A stretch of 36,345 nucleotides of DNA. Source: JAEUNX01 sp034004685 (lineage in GTDB: Bacteria; Pseudomonadota; Gammaproteobacteria; Burkholderiales; Rhodocyclaceae). Of the stretch, positions 29,317 through 36,345 are shown one piece after another (position 1 is the stretch's first letter; every line of letters starts with the position of its first letter). Both the position numbers and the translations under genes were made by a program. Location of the stretch: contig JAVEWG010000036.1 of assembly GCA_034004685.1 (NCBI GenBank), forward strand, positions 1 to 36,345. The letters are read 5' to 3'. The notes below the pieces were generated by a model that was given only the letters and a program-made list of their open reading frames with translations, made no database searches and had not been told where the DNA came from.

Positions 29317-30192
29317 ATGAGCATGAATGAATCCTGGGATCAGGTGGACCTGCCCGCCCTGCTGCAACTCGATTCCTTAGGGGACGGGTGCTTCCGTTCC
29401 CGCTTTTGCGACCTCAACCTGCAGGGTCGGGTTTACGGTGGCCAGCTCCTGGGGCAGGCCGCTTCTGCCGCCGCCGCCTATGTGGACGGGCGAATGCCGA
29501 CCTACCTTCATGGCCTGTTCCTGAAGGGAGCGGTGGCGGGGCATCCCATCGAATATCGGGTGGAGCGCCTGCAAGAGGGCAAGCGCTTTTCCAGCTTTCA
29601 GGTCCGGGGTACCCAATTGGACCGGCCGGTCATTGACGCCCACGTCTCTTTCCAAGTGGAGGAAGAGGGGATCGAACACGGCGAGCGCCTGCAAACCGCG
29701 GTTCCCCAGCCCCTGGAATGCCCCACCATGGGCATGCTGGAAAAGACCTACGCCCAGATCCTGACGGAGGCCAACTACCGGTTGATGGAGAAAAACACCC
29801 TGGAAGCCCGTTTCATCAATCCGGAGGATTTCCTGTTCAAGCCGGCCGATCTGCCCAGGGTGGCCTACTGGGTGCGGCCACGCCGCCAGATCGCCGATGG
29901 GCTGCAACGCTGCCTGGCAACGATTTATCTGTCGGATTACTTTTTCGGGTTCTGCATCATGGCGCCCCACCGCCCCATGGTGGGGGCACGGGACGAGATC
30001 TACGTGGCGAGTCTGAACCATTCCATCTGGCTGCACGGGCAGCCCCGGGCGGATGAGTGGCTGCTTTTCATGAACGAGAGCCCCCACGCCAAGTCCGGGC
30101 GAGGCTTGGCCTATGGCAAGGTCTATGGGGAGGATGGCCGGCTGGTGGCTAGCGTGACCCAGGAGATGTCGGTGGTGGGGAAGGCCCCCTGA
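29317..30192 (+). CDS. tesB: Acyl-CoA thioesterase II, TesB-like
   Basis: This 291-residue double-hotdog thioesterase hydrolyses acyl-CoA to free acid and CoA. N-terminal hotdog: FCDLNLQGRVYGGQLLGQA and SSFQVRGTQLDRPVIDAHVSFQ. C-terminal hotdog: ATIYLSDYFFGF with the catalytic Asp, YVASLNHSIWLHG with Ser in place of the E. coli Thr, and VASVTQEMSV with the catalytic Gln. Length matches E. coli TesB (286). There is no ribosome site before ATG 29317; Met3 is an alternative start and the message may be leaderless or poorly translated. It lies between two terminators as a lone gene. A role in releasing CoA from dead-end pathway intermediates fits the neighbours but is inferred. Confidence 0.88.
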   Translation: MSMNESWDQVDLPALLQLDSLGDGCFRSRFCDLNLQGRVYGGQLLGQAASAAAAYVDGRMPTYLHGLFLKGAVAGHPIEYRVERLQEGKRFSSFQVRGTQLDRPVIDAHVSFQVEEEGIEHGERLQTAVPQPLECPTMGMLEKTYAQILTEANYRLMEKNTLEARFINPEDFLFKPADLPRVAYWVRPRRQIADGLQRCLATIYLSDYFFGFCIMAPHRPMVGARDEIYVASLNHSIWLHGQPRADEWLLFMNESPHAKSGRGLAYGKVYGEDGRLVASVTQEMSVVGKAP

Positions 30193-30205
30193 GGGCGCCC
30201 CTCCC

Positions 30206-30237
30206 AAAAAAAACGGGGAAGGCCTTGGCCTTCCCCG
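30206..30237 (-). terminator. Rho-independent terminator of the minus-strand beta-oxidation operon
   Basis: Read on the minus strand, CGGGGAAGGCC pairs with its exact reverse complement across a two-base loop (30237-30214). Eight T (30213-30206) follow. It lies 21 bases after the thiolase stop. On the plus strand it has no T-run, though the stem may still slow readthrough from the thioesterase gene. Confidence 0.9.
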
Positions 30238-30257
30238 GTGATGGTTCCCGTCGAGGA

Positions 30258-31442
30258 TCAGTACACCTCGAACAGGCCTGCGGCCCCCATGCCGCCCCCC
30301 ACGCACATGCTGATCACCACGTACTTGGCGCCCCGGAGCTTGCCCTCCAGCAGGGCGTGGCCCACTAGGCGCGAACCGGTCATGCCGTAGGGATGGCCCA
30401 GGGCAATGGCGCCGCCGTTGACATTGAACTTGGCCGGATCGATGCCTAGGTAATCCCGGCAATACAGGGCTTGGCAGGCAAAGGCTTCGTTCAGTTCCCA
30501 CAGGCCGATCTGGTCGATGGTCAGGCCATGGGTTTTCAGTAGCTTGGGAATGGCATAAATCGGCCCGATCCCCATTTCCTCCGGCGGATTTCCTACCACC
30601 ATCATGCCCCGGTATGCCCCCAGGGGCTGCAGGCCGCGCCGCTCGGCGGTCCTGGCTTCCATCAGCACGCAGGCCGAGGCACCGTCCGACATCAGGCAGG
30701 CATTGCCGGCAGTGACGGTGCCGCCATCGAAGATCGGCTTGAGGGCCTGCAAGCCTTCCAGGGTGGTGGTGGGGCGGGGGCCATCGTCTGCGGACATGGC
30801 CACTTCCTTATAGGAGACCTGTTTGGTTTCCTTGTCGGTCATGGCCATGGTGGTGGTGATGGGGACGATCTCGGCATTGAAGCGGCCGGCGGCAATGGCC
30901 GCTCCGGCGCGTTGCTGGGACAGCAGGGCAAACTGGTCCTGGGCGTCCCGGGAGATGTTGTACTTCTTGGCGACCATTTCCGCTGTCTGGATCATCGGCG
31001 TGTAGGCATGGGGATGCATGCGCACCAGATCCTCATCCTTCTCCTTCACCGCCCAGTCGATATAGGAGGGCGACAAGGCGGAGACATTGTCGCAGCCACC
31101 ACCGATGACGATTTCCATGCGGTCGGAAATGATCTGGTTGGCAGCGATGGAAATCGCCATCAGGCCTGAGGAGCAGGCCCGATCGATGGTCTGGCCGGAG
31201 GCCGTGACGCCGAGGCCGGCAGCCAGGGCGGCGGCGCGGCCCAGATTGCGGCCGGCGGTGCCACCGGGCAGGGAGCAGCCGATGATCACGTCCTCCACCT
31301 CGGCGCCGTCAACCCCGGCGCGCTCCACGGCGTGACGGATGGGGTGGGCCATCAGGGTGGGAGATTTGATGTTGTTGAGGGCGCCCTTGAAGGCACGACC
31401 GATGGGGGTTCGGGCGGTGGATACGATGACTGCTTCCCGCAT
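30258..31442 (-). CDS. Acetyl-CoA acetyltransferase/3-ketoacyl-CoA thiolase
   Basis: This 394-residue thiolase has all catalytic residues: nucleophile Cys90 (DRACSSGL), NEAFACQ, His350 (GGAIALGHPYGMTGSR) and Cys380 (SMCVGGGMGAAG). It cleaves a 3-ketoacyl-CoA with CoA, or runs in reverse. AAGGAGTGAATC precedes the ATG. It is the last gene of the minus-strand operon after two acyl-CoA dehydrogenase pairs and a CoA transferase, 82 bases from the nearest. It is therefore most likely the thiolytic step of side-chain or ring-derived beta-oxidation rather than acetoacetyl-CoA synthesis. No enoyl-CoA hydratase or hydroxyacyl-CoA dehydrogenase gene is seen in this operon's visible part. Confidence 0.94.
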   Translation of the reverse strand: MREAVIVSTARTPIGRAFKGALNNIKSPTLMAHPIRHAVERAGVDGAEVEDVIIGCSLPGGTAGRNLGRAAALAAGLGVTASGQTIDRACSSGLMAISIAANQIISDRMEIVIGGGCDNVSALSPSYIDWAVKEKDEDLVRMHPHAYTPMIQTAEMVAKKYNISRDAQDQFALLSQQRAGAAIAAGRFNAEIVPITTTMAMTDKETKQVSYKEVAMSADDGPRPTTTLEGLQALKPIFDGGTVTAGNACLMSDGASACVLMEARTAERRGLQPLGAYRGMMVVGNPPEEMGIGPIYAIPKLLKTHGLTIDQIGLWELNEAFACQALYCRDYLGIDPAKFNVNGGAIALGHPYGMTGSRLVGHALLEGKLRGAKYVVISMCVGGGMGAAGLFEVY

Positions 31443-31524
31443 GATTCACTCCTTGGTGTAGGTTGGTTTATTGGCAGGGTAGGGTAATGGTGACATGGAG
31501 TGATTTCCGTGCCACCCACAACCG

Positions 31525-32565
31525 TTAATCCACCAGGGCGGGCCAGAGGGCATTGCCTCCGGCCTGAATGGTCTTGCGACCCAAGCGCTCGGCCCACCAA
31601 TGTTCGGTTTGGCCTTCGTCCCTCCATTGCCACAAGCGGCGGGTGAAGAAATGGAGGGTGTGCTCATCGGTAACGCCCATGGCGCCGAAGACCTGATGGG
31701 CGATGGCCGTACATTCGTTGGCGGACTTGCCGACCCGGATCTTGGCCACGGCCGCGCCGAATTCAACTTCGCTCCGGTCCAGGCCACGGCAACCCATGCG
31801 GCCCGCCACCTGGGCTGCCGCGGCCGACTCGGCCAGGGTGGCGATCATGTGCTGGACGGCCTGGAACTTGCCGATAGGTTTGCCGAACTGGACCCGGGTA
31901 TTGCCATATTCGATGCACAGGGCCAGCAGGCGATCCAGGCAACCGCTCATCTGGGTAGCCCGCAGGACGGCGATATTTGGCAGCAACCCGAGGGAGGTCA
32001 AGGCCGGCAGGGGGGCCTGGGCGGAGGGCTGAACGGCCGTCAAGACCAGGCGGGCGGAAGGGATGCGGCTGATGGAGGCCTGGCGCTTGGCCAGGATGCC
32101 GGCGCGACGGAGCAGACACACGGTGGGCTCATCGCCCTGGAGGGCAATGGCCACCAGGTGATCCACTTGCTCGGCCCAGGGCACGGCAATTTCCCCCCCG
32201 GCCAGGCGCCCCGAGGCGTCCAGCTGGAGGGGCTGCGGGATCACCGCCAGGGGGCCTTCCGGAATGTCCAGTCCGGCCTCGGCCAGGGCCCAGCGGCCGA
32301 TCATGGTGTCCCCCAGGGGTACCGGGGCGGCGTGATAGCCGATGGCGCGCCAGACCCCTTCGGCATCAGCGTTGCCCAACCCCACGCCACCGGCATCTTC
32401 CGTCACCAGGGCGAGGGTCACGCCAATGTTTTCCAGCTCTTCCCACAGGGCTTGGGGCAGGGCGCCCGCTTCGGCCTGGGTCAGCACTTCTCGAGTCACC
32501 GACTTTTCGAACAGGCGGTCCAGTTGGTCTGTCAGCAGGTTGCCGACGTTCATGCTGTCGCTCAT
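31525..32565 (-). CDS. Acyl-CoA dehydrogenase, short (beta-type) subunit of pair 1
   Basis: This 346-residue acyl-CoA dehydrogenase-fold protein is shorter than the usual 380-400, with the ending FGAMGVTDEHTLHFFTRRLWQWRDEG typical of the small partner in heterotetrameric dehydrogenases. The N-terminal part is abbreviated (LWEELENIGVTLALVTEDAGGVGLG) and the middle domain is degenerate, so FAD binding may depend on its partner. The start ATG overlaps the stop of the larger dehydrogenase (ATGA), which indicates fixed one-to-one production. In steroid degraders such overlapping pairs (FadE28-FadE29, ChsE-type) form alpha2beta2 enzymes acting on bulky ring-bearing acyl-CoAs. The assignment to that class is inference from architecture. 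Confidence 0.88.
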   Translation of the reverse strand: MSDSMNVGNLLTDQLDRLFEKSVTREVLTQAEAGALPQALWEELENIGVTLALVTEDAGGVGLGNADAEGVWRAIGYHAAPVPLGDTMIGRWALAEAGLDIPEGPLAVIPQPLQLDASGRLAGGEIAVPWAEQVDHLVAIALQGDEPTVCLLRRAGILAKRQASISRIPSARLVLTAVQPSAQAPLPALTSLGLLPNIAVLRATQMSGCLDRLLALCIEYGNTRVQFGKPIGKFQAVQHMIATLAESAAAAQVAGRMGCRGLDRSEVEFGAAVAKIRVGKSANECTAIAHQVFGAMGVTDEHTLHFFTRRLWQWRDEGQTEHWWAERLGRKTIQAGGNALWPALVD

Positions 32566-33728
32566 CGCAATCCCAATCCTTTGGCAATGATGCCCCGGAG
32601 AATTTCCCGCGTTCCGCCCCGCAGGCTGAAAGTCGGCGCGGATTGGGTGATGTATTGATGCATTTCCTCCAGGTAGGCGCCCTCGGGCGTGGCCGGATCG
32701 ATGTCGATCAGTTCCCGCACCAGGTCGGGAATGCGCTGTTCGAAGGTGGTTCCCAGTTGTTTGGTCAAAGCGGCTTCCTGGGAGGGCATCCGACCGGCGC
32801 CGAGCATGCCCTGGATCGATACCGACATCTCCCGCAGCACGGCCAGATCCGCTATGGCCTCGCCGATCTTGCGGGAAGCCATACGGTCGGGGCCGCCGGC
32901 CGCCAGGATGGCGTCGATTGCCGCGGGCAACAGGGGGAAGGAGCTCATGTAACGGTCCGGCCCGCTGCGCTCGAAGGCCAGTTCGGCGTTGGCCTGGGCC
33001 CAGCCTTCCCCTTCCTGACCCACCAGCATGTCTTCGGGAACGAACACGTCGTCGAAGACGATTTCGTTGAAGTGGGCTTCGCCGGTCAAGTCTGCGATGG
33101 GTCGGATCTCGATCCCGGAAGAGGACAGGTCGATCAAGTACTGGGAGAGGCCCTTGTGCTTTTCCGTCTCGGGGGAGCCGCCGGTGCGGAACAGGCCAAT
33201 CATGTACTCGCAATACTGGGCGTTGGTCGTCCAGATCTTGCGGCCATTGAGGCGCCAGCCGCCATCGACGCGGGTTGCCCGGGAACGCAGGCTGGCCAGA
33301 TCGGAGCCGGAGTCGGGCTCCGACAAGCCGATGCAGAAGGAAATCTCCCCCCGGGTGATGCGGGGCAGAACCAGCGCTCTCTGGGCTTCGGTACCCAGCT
33401 TGAGGAGTAGCGGGCCACTTTGGCGGTCAGCGATCCAGTGGGCGCCAACGGGGGCGCCCGCGGCGAGCATTTCCTCCACCACGACGTAACGCTCCATGGC
33501 GCTGCGCTCGTGGCCGCCATACTGCTTGGGCCAGGTCATGCCGATCCAGCCGCGCTGGGCCACGGCCCGGCTGAACGCCCGGTCGAAGCCGATCCAGGAA
33601 TGCCCGATCTGCCTGCCCGTCCATGTGGGCGAAAAGTCCGCGAGAAACGCCCGGACCTCCTGCCGCAAGGGCTCCAGGCCGGGCGGGACGTCATGGGGTT
33701 CGTAACTGAAGGGGGATGTGTAGGGCAT
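32562..33728 (-). CDS. Acyl-CoA dehydrogenase, large (alpha-type) subunit of pair 1
   Basis: This full-length 388-residue acyl-CoA dehydrogenase has GMTWPKQYGG, the flavin-contact motif GLSEPDSGSDLASL, RKIWTTNAQYCEYM, and FERSGPDRY, where a catalytic Glu is expected. The C-terminal GGTREILRGIIAKGLGLR contacts FAD. It introduces the alpha-beta double bond into an acyl-CoA and passes electrons to an electron-transfer flavoprotein, not encoded here. It begins three bases after the CoA-transferase stop and overlaps the small dehydrogenase gene. The sequence style is closest to FadE26/FadE29-like enzymes, consistent with bulky steroid- or terpenoid-type substrates, but the chain length cannot be read off. 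Confidence 0.92.
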   Translation of the reverse strand: MPYTSPFSYEPHDVPPGLEPLRQEVRAFLADFSPTWTGRQIGHSWIGFDRAFSRAVAQRGWIGMTWPKQYGGHERSAMERYVVVEEMLAAGAPVGAHWIADRQSGPLLLKLGTEAQRALVLPRITRGEISFCIGLSEPDSGSDLASLRSRATRVDGGWRLNGRKIWTTNAQYCEYMIGLFRTGGSPETEKHKGLSQYLIDLSSSGIEIRPIADLTGEAHFNEIVFDDVFVPEDMLVGQEGEGWAQANAELAFERSGPDRYMSSFPLLPAAIDAILAAGGPDRMASRKIGEAIADLAVLREMSVSIQGMLGAGRMPSQEAALTKQLGTTFEQRIPDLVRELIDIDPATPEGAYLEEMHQYITQSAPTFSLRGGTREILRGIIAKGLGLR

Positions 33729-33731
33729 GGT

Positions 33732-34976
33732 CTAGATTACCTTCTGGTCGCGCAGGGCCTTGATCCTCGCGGGATCCAGGCCGAGCCATTGACCTAGGAC
33801 TGCGTCGGTATGTTCGCCCACCATGGGTGGCGCCAGGCGGTAAGTGATCGGGGATGCGGAGAAACCCATGGGGCTGGCGGCGGTCCGGACAACGCCGCGC
33901 AGGGGGTGCTCCAGCTCCACCACCACGCCCCGCGCCATGACCTGGGGGTCGTGCTCCAGGCTTTCCATAGTGTTGATCGGGCCGCAGGATATGGTGCTTT
34001 CGTTGAAGATCCGGACCCATTCGTCCCTGGTCCTGCCCCTCAGGGCCTCGGTCAGCAGTCTGGCGAGCTCCGCCCGATTGGCAACCCGGGCGCCATTTCT
34101 GGCAAAGCGCGGGTCGTCGATCCACTCCGGGTGCCCCACAGCCTGGGCCAGCCGGTTGAACTCCCGATCGTTGAAGGTGGCGATCAGGATATGGCCGTCA
34201 TCCACGGCATAGACCCCGTAGGGCGCGGCGCTGGGATGGTCGTTACCGGTCAGGCCCAGTTCCTCCCGGCTGTTGAACCAGGACGAAAAGGTATTGAGCA
34301 GGGCGGCGATCTGGGATTCGAACAGGGAAACATCGATCTGCTGCCCGTTGCCGGTGGTGTTGCGATGGTTGAGGGCGGCCAGGATGGCAATGGTGGCGTA
34401 CAGGCCGGCGCAGGTATCGGCAATGGGCACGCCGACCCGGCTTGGTCCGCCGCCCGGCTCGCTTTCACGCTTGCCGGTGACGGACATCAGGCCGGACATG
34501 GCCTGGATGAGATAGTCGTAGCCGGAGCGATGGGCGTAAGGTCCCGTCTGGCCGAATCCGGTGATCGAACAATAGATCAGCCGTGGATTGAGCGCCTTGA
34601 GTTCCTCGTACCCGAGGCCGTACTTGGCCAGGGTACCGGTCCGGTAGTTCTCGATCAGCACGTCCGCCTGGATGGCCAGATCCCGGATCAGCCGGGCGCC
34701 TTCTGGCCGGGCATAGTCGACGGTGATGGAGCGCTTGTTGCGGTTGACCGAGTGGAAATAGGTGGAATCCTCCAGGTCGTCGTTGCCGGCGGCGTCTTTC
34801 ATCCAGGGGGGGCCCACCCGGCGACAGTCGTCCCCTTCATCGAGCCGCTCCACCTTGATCACATCGGCGCCCAGGTCGCCGAGAATCTGGCCGGCGTAGG
34901 GGCCCGCGACGACCCGGGTCATGTCGAGGACGCGTATGCCGGCCAAGGATCCCGCTTCGCTCAATCGCTGTTCCAT
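33732..34976 (-). CDS. CaiB/BaiF family (class III) CoA transferase
   Basis: This 414-residue class III CoA transferase moves CoA between acids through an aspartyl-CoA intermediate. The N-terminal GIRVLDMTRVVAGPYAGQILGDLGADVIKVE, the KRSITVDY stretch, NPRLIYCSITGFGQTGPY and the catalytic Asp in SGYDYLIQAMSGLM (about residues 165-170) are all present. The start is ATG 34976 (MEQRLSEAG); the long upstream extension of the frame overlaps the neighbouring gene and is not coding. It sits between the two acyl-CoA dehydrogenase pairs, three bases before the next gene, so it is part of the operon. It likely activates an acid using a CoA ester already in the pathway, saving ATP, or acts as a racemase; the family covers both. 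Confidence 0.93.
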   Translation of the reverse strand: MEQRLSEAGSLAGIRVLDMTRVVAGPYAGQILGDLGADVIKVERLDEGDDCRRVGPPWMKDAAGNDDLEDSTYFHSVNRNKRSITVDYARPEGARLIRDLAIQADVLIENYRTGTLAKYGLGYEELKALNPRLIYCSITGFGQTGPYAHRSGYDYLIQAMSGLMSVTGKRESEPGGGPSRVGVPIADTCAGLYATIAILAALNHRNTTGNGQQIDVSLFESQIAALLNTFSSWFNSREELGLTGNDHPSAAPYGVYAVDDGHILIATFNDREFNRLAQAVGHPEWIDDPRFARNGARVANRAELARLLTEALRGRTRDEWVRIFNESTISCGPINTMESLEHDPQVMARGVVVELEHPLRGVVRTAASPMGFSASPITYRLAPPMVGEHTDAVLGQWLGLDPARIKALRDQKVI

Positions 34977-35017
34977 CGTTGGTGGACCTGGGTTCGCCGT
35001 GGGGCAGGAGCCCGTGG

Positions 35018-36214
35018 CTACCTGCCGGGCCTGGGTTCCGACGGCATCTTCAACACCGCCTTGGCAAGAATGTCGCGCTGCACCTCGTTGGCTCCGGCGA
35101 AGATGGTGGTGGGCCGGGCCATCATCATGGGCCAGTGCAAATCGAAGGTGGTTCCGCCGATGACGGCGTCCCCCACGATACCGCCATATTCCTGACCGAT
35201 TTCCACGTTGAATTCGGTGATCCGTTGCAGGAGTTCCGAGATGAAAACCTTGAGCACCGACACTTCCGGGCCAGGCTCCTCGGTTTCCTTGACGATGGCG
35301 CACATCTCCGCATAGAGCAGCAGATAGTCATGGAGGTCCGCCGACAGGGCGGCCAGCTGGTCCATCACGCCCGGATCCTGATCCTGGCCGGTTTCGGCCA
35401 CGATCAGCTTGGCCACCTCCAGGGCCTTGATGGCCAGGGCCGGGCTGCCAATCCATATGCGCTCATGGCCAAGCAGGGCCTTGGCGATGGTCCAGCCCCG
35501 ATCCACCTCCCCCACCAGGTTCTTTGCCGGCACCCGGACATTGTCGAAGAACACCTCGCAGAATTCATCCTCACCGGAGATGTTGTAGATCGGCCGGATC
35601 GTGACTCCCGGAGCCTTCAGGTCGATCAGCAGGAAGCTGATGCCCTGCTGTTTCTTGGGGAGCTTGCTGGTGCGCACCAAGGTGAAGATGTGGGTCCGGT
35701 CCATGGCCATGGTGGTCCAGATCTTCTGGCCATTGACGATAAAATCATCCCCGTCCCGCACCGCCTGGGTACGCAGGGCCGCCAGGTCTGAACCAGCGCC
35801 CGGCTCGGAGTAACCCTGGGCCCACATGTCCTCGCAGGACAGGATACGCGGCAGGTAGTAAGCCTTCTGTTCCTCGGTGCCGAACTGGATCAGGGTCGGG
35901 CCGAGCATGGTTTCGGAGTTGTCCACCACCCGTGCCGTGGCGGCTCGCGCGAGTTCCTCGTTGTAAATGAGCTGCTTGCCGAAGGATAGGCCCATCCCGC
36001 CGAATTCCTTCGGCCAGGCAGGGGCGCGCCAGCCGTGCCGGTAGAGGGTCTGCAACCACTCCTTTTCCGCCGCGCCGCGCAGGCGGAAGAAGGGGCGGCG
36101 GGGATCCTGGCGTAGTTCTGGGGGATAGTGGGCCGCCAGGAACTCCCGGAAGCGGCGGCGGAATTCCTCGTCGGACAGCTCGTTGTAATCGGTGTTCACG
36201 CGTGGGTCATTCAT
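35018..36214 (-). CDS. Acyl-CoA dehydrogenase, large (alpha-type) subunit of pair 2
   Basis: This 398-residue acyl-CoA dehydrogenase has WRAPAWPKEFGGMGLSFGKQ, QGYSEPGAGSDLAALRTQAV (flavin contacts), GQKIWTTMAMDRTHIF, and GHERIWIG with the likely catalytic Glu. The C-terminal end is IFAGANEVQRDILAKAVL. I start at the ATG at 36214 (MNDPRVNTDYNELSD), because the longer frame overlaps the end of the upstream dehydrogenase gene; the ribosome site is a modest AGGA. It starts 10 bases after a second, small dehydrogenase gene, forming another pair, and 41 bases before the CoA transferase. It probably acts on a different intermediate from pair 1 in the same degradation series. Confidence 0.92.
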   Translation of the reverse strand: MNDPRVNTDYNELSDEEFRRRFREFLAAHYPPELRQDPRRPFFRLRGAAEKEWLQTLYRHGWRAPAWPKEFGGMGLSFGKQLIYNEELARAATARVVDNSETMLGPTLIQFGTEEQKAYYLPRILSCEDMWAQGYSEPGAGSDLAALRTQAVRDGDDFIVNGQKIWTTMAMDRTHIFTLVRTSKLPKKQQGISFLLIDLKAPGVTIRPIYNISGEDEFCEVFFDNVRVPAKNLVGEVDRGWTIAKALLGHERIWIGSPALAIKALEVAKLIVAETGQDQDPGVMDQLAALSADLHDYLLLYAEMCAIVKETEEPGPEVSVLKVFISELLQRITEFNVEIGQEYGGIVGDAVIGGTTFDLHWPMMMARPTTIFAGANEVQRDILAKAVLKMPSEPRPGR

Positions 36215-36224
36215 GAATTCAATC

Positions 36225-36345
36225 CTATGCCGCGGTTGCCAGGAAACGCCGGCGATGGGCGGTGCCGTTGCCAAGCCAGGCGGAAAGCTGCATGGCTGCC
36301 CGCAGATAGACGCCTACGCCCCCCTCTTCGGTAAAGCCCATGGCG
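36225..36345 (-). CDS. Acyl-CoA dehydrogenase, small subunit of pair 2 (C-terminal fragment at window edge)
   Basis: The last 39 or so codons of a gene that continues beyond the window. The frame reads AMGFTEEGGVGVYLRAAM then QLSAWLGNGTAHRRRFLATAA and stops at 36225. AMGFT-E followed by a helix with YLR is the C-terminal signature of small-type acyl-CoA dehydrogenases, as in the short subunit of pair 1. It ends 10 bases before the start of the large dehydrogenase, so the two are probably a heteromeric pair. Only the family can be supported. Confidence 0.75.
   Translation of the reverse strand, partial: AMGFTEEGGVGVYLRAAMQLSAWLGNGTAHRRRFLATAA

Noticed and set aside
1..36345. CRISPR arrays, tRNA/rRNA genes, riboswitches, prophage or defence genes
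   Set aside because: I looked for regularly spaced repeats, cloverleaf-type sequences and known aptamer cores on both strands and saw none.

Overview
The window is high-GC, densely packed DNA from a Gram-negative proteobacterium. It is most likely a betaproteobacterium of the Rhodocyclales/Sterolibacterium-Thauera-Azoarcus kind. That guess rests on the codon style, an EmrAB-type tripartite efflux system, an AceF-like E2 domain, fused KorA/KorB with an Alvin-type 2[4Fe-4S] ferredoxin, and FNR-type boxes. The taxon is an inference; there is no rRNA or marker gene here. Almost everything encodes catabolism of a cyclic, probably polycyclic, carboxylated or CoA-activated compound such as a steroid, terpenoid or aromatic acid. 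No gene fixes the substrate.

Layout. (1) 1-3279, + strand: the 3' part of an outer-membrane efflux protein, then EmrA-like and EmrB-like genes, overlapping. (2) 3315-10135: a Rieske oxygenase on the minus strand, divergent from an operon of SDR, second Rieske oxygenase, FAD-dependent (KstD-like) dehydrogenase and small EthD-like protein. A convergent TetR regulator ends it. The divergent promoter region carries two copies of a palindromic operator laid over promoter elements. (3) 10249-13288: a 2-oxoacid dehydrogenase complex (E1 alpha, E1 beta) whose E2 is split by one in-frame TGA into a free lipoyl protein and a free acyltransferase. (4) 13364-20698: acyl-CoA ligase 1 with a short overlapping leader ORF, a GldA-like alcohol dehydrogenase, a DapB-like reductase, an SDR on a lower-GC patch next to insertion-sequence debris and a long inverted repeat, and acyl-CoA ligase 2. 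(5) 21171-29170: amidohydrolase, DGC-domain zinc-binding protein, KorAB, ferritin-like protein, ferredoxin, flavin reductase with a MarR-like tail, and a second amidohydrolase. (6) 29317-30192: a TesB-type thioesterase. (7) 30258-36345, minus strand: a beta-oxidation operon of two acyl-CoA dehydrogenase pairs, a CaiB-type CoA transferase and a thiolase.

How it may work together (inference): Rieske oxygenases, the SDR and the flavin dehydrogenase oxidise the ring skeleton. Ligases, or the CoA transferase, activate acids. Paired acyl-CoA dehydrogenases and the thiolase shorten them, and the 2-oxoacid dehydrogenase handles a keto-acid fragment. Region 5 looks like a separate low-oxygen module. 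KorAB makes reduced ferredoxin from a 2-oxoacid, and both amidohydrolase promoters have an FNR-like box at about -41.5 followed by a near-identical AGGTACCT-centred palindrome at the predicted start of transcription.

The most novel-looking items are region 5 as a unit with its shared promoter design, and the split E2. No tRNA, rRNA or CRISPR array was seen.
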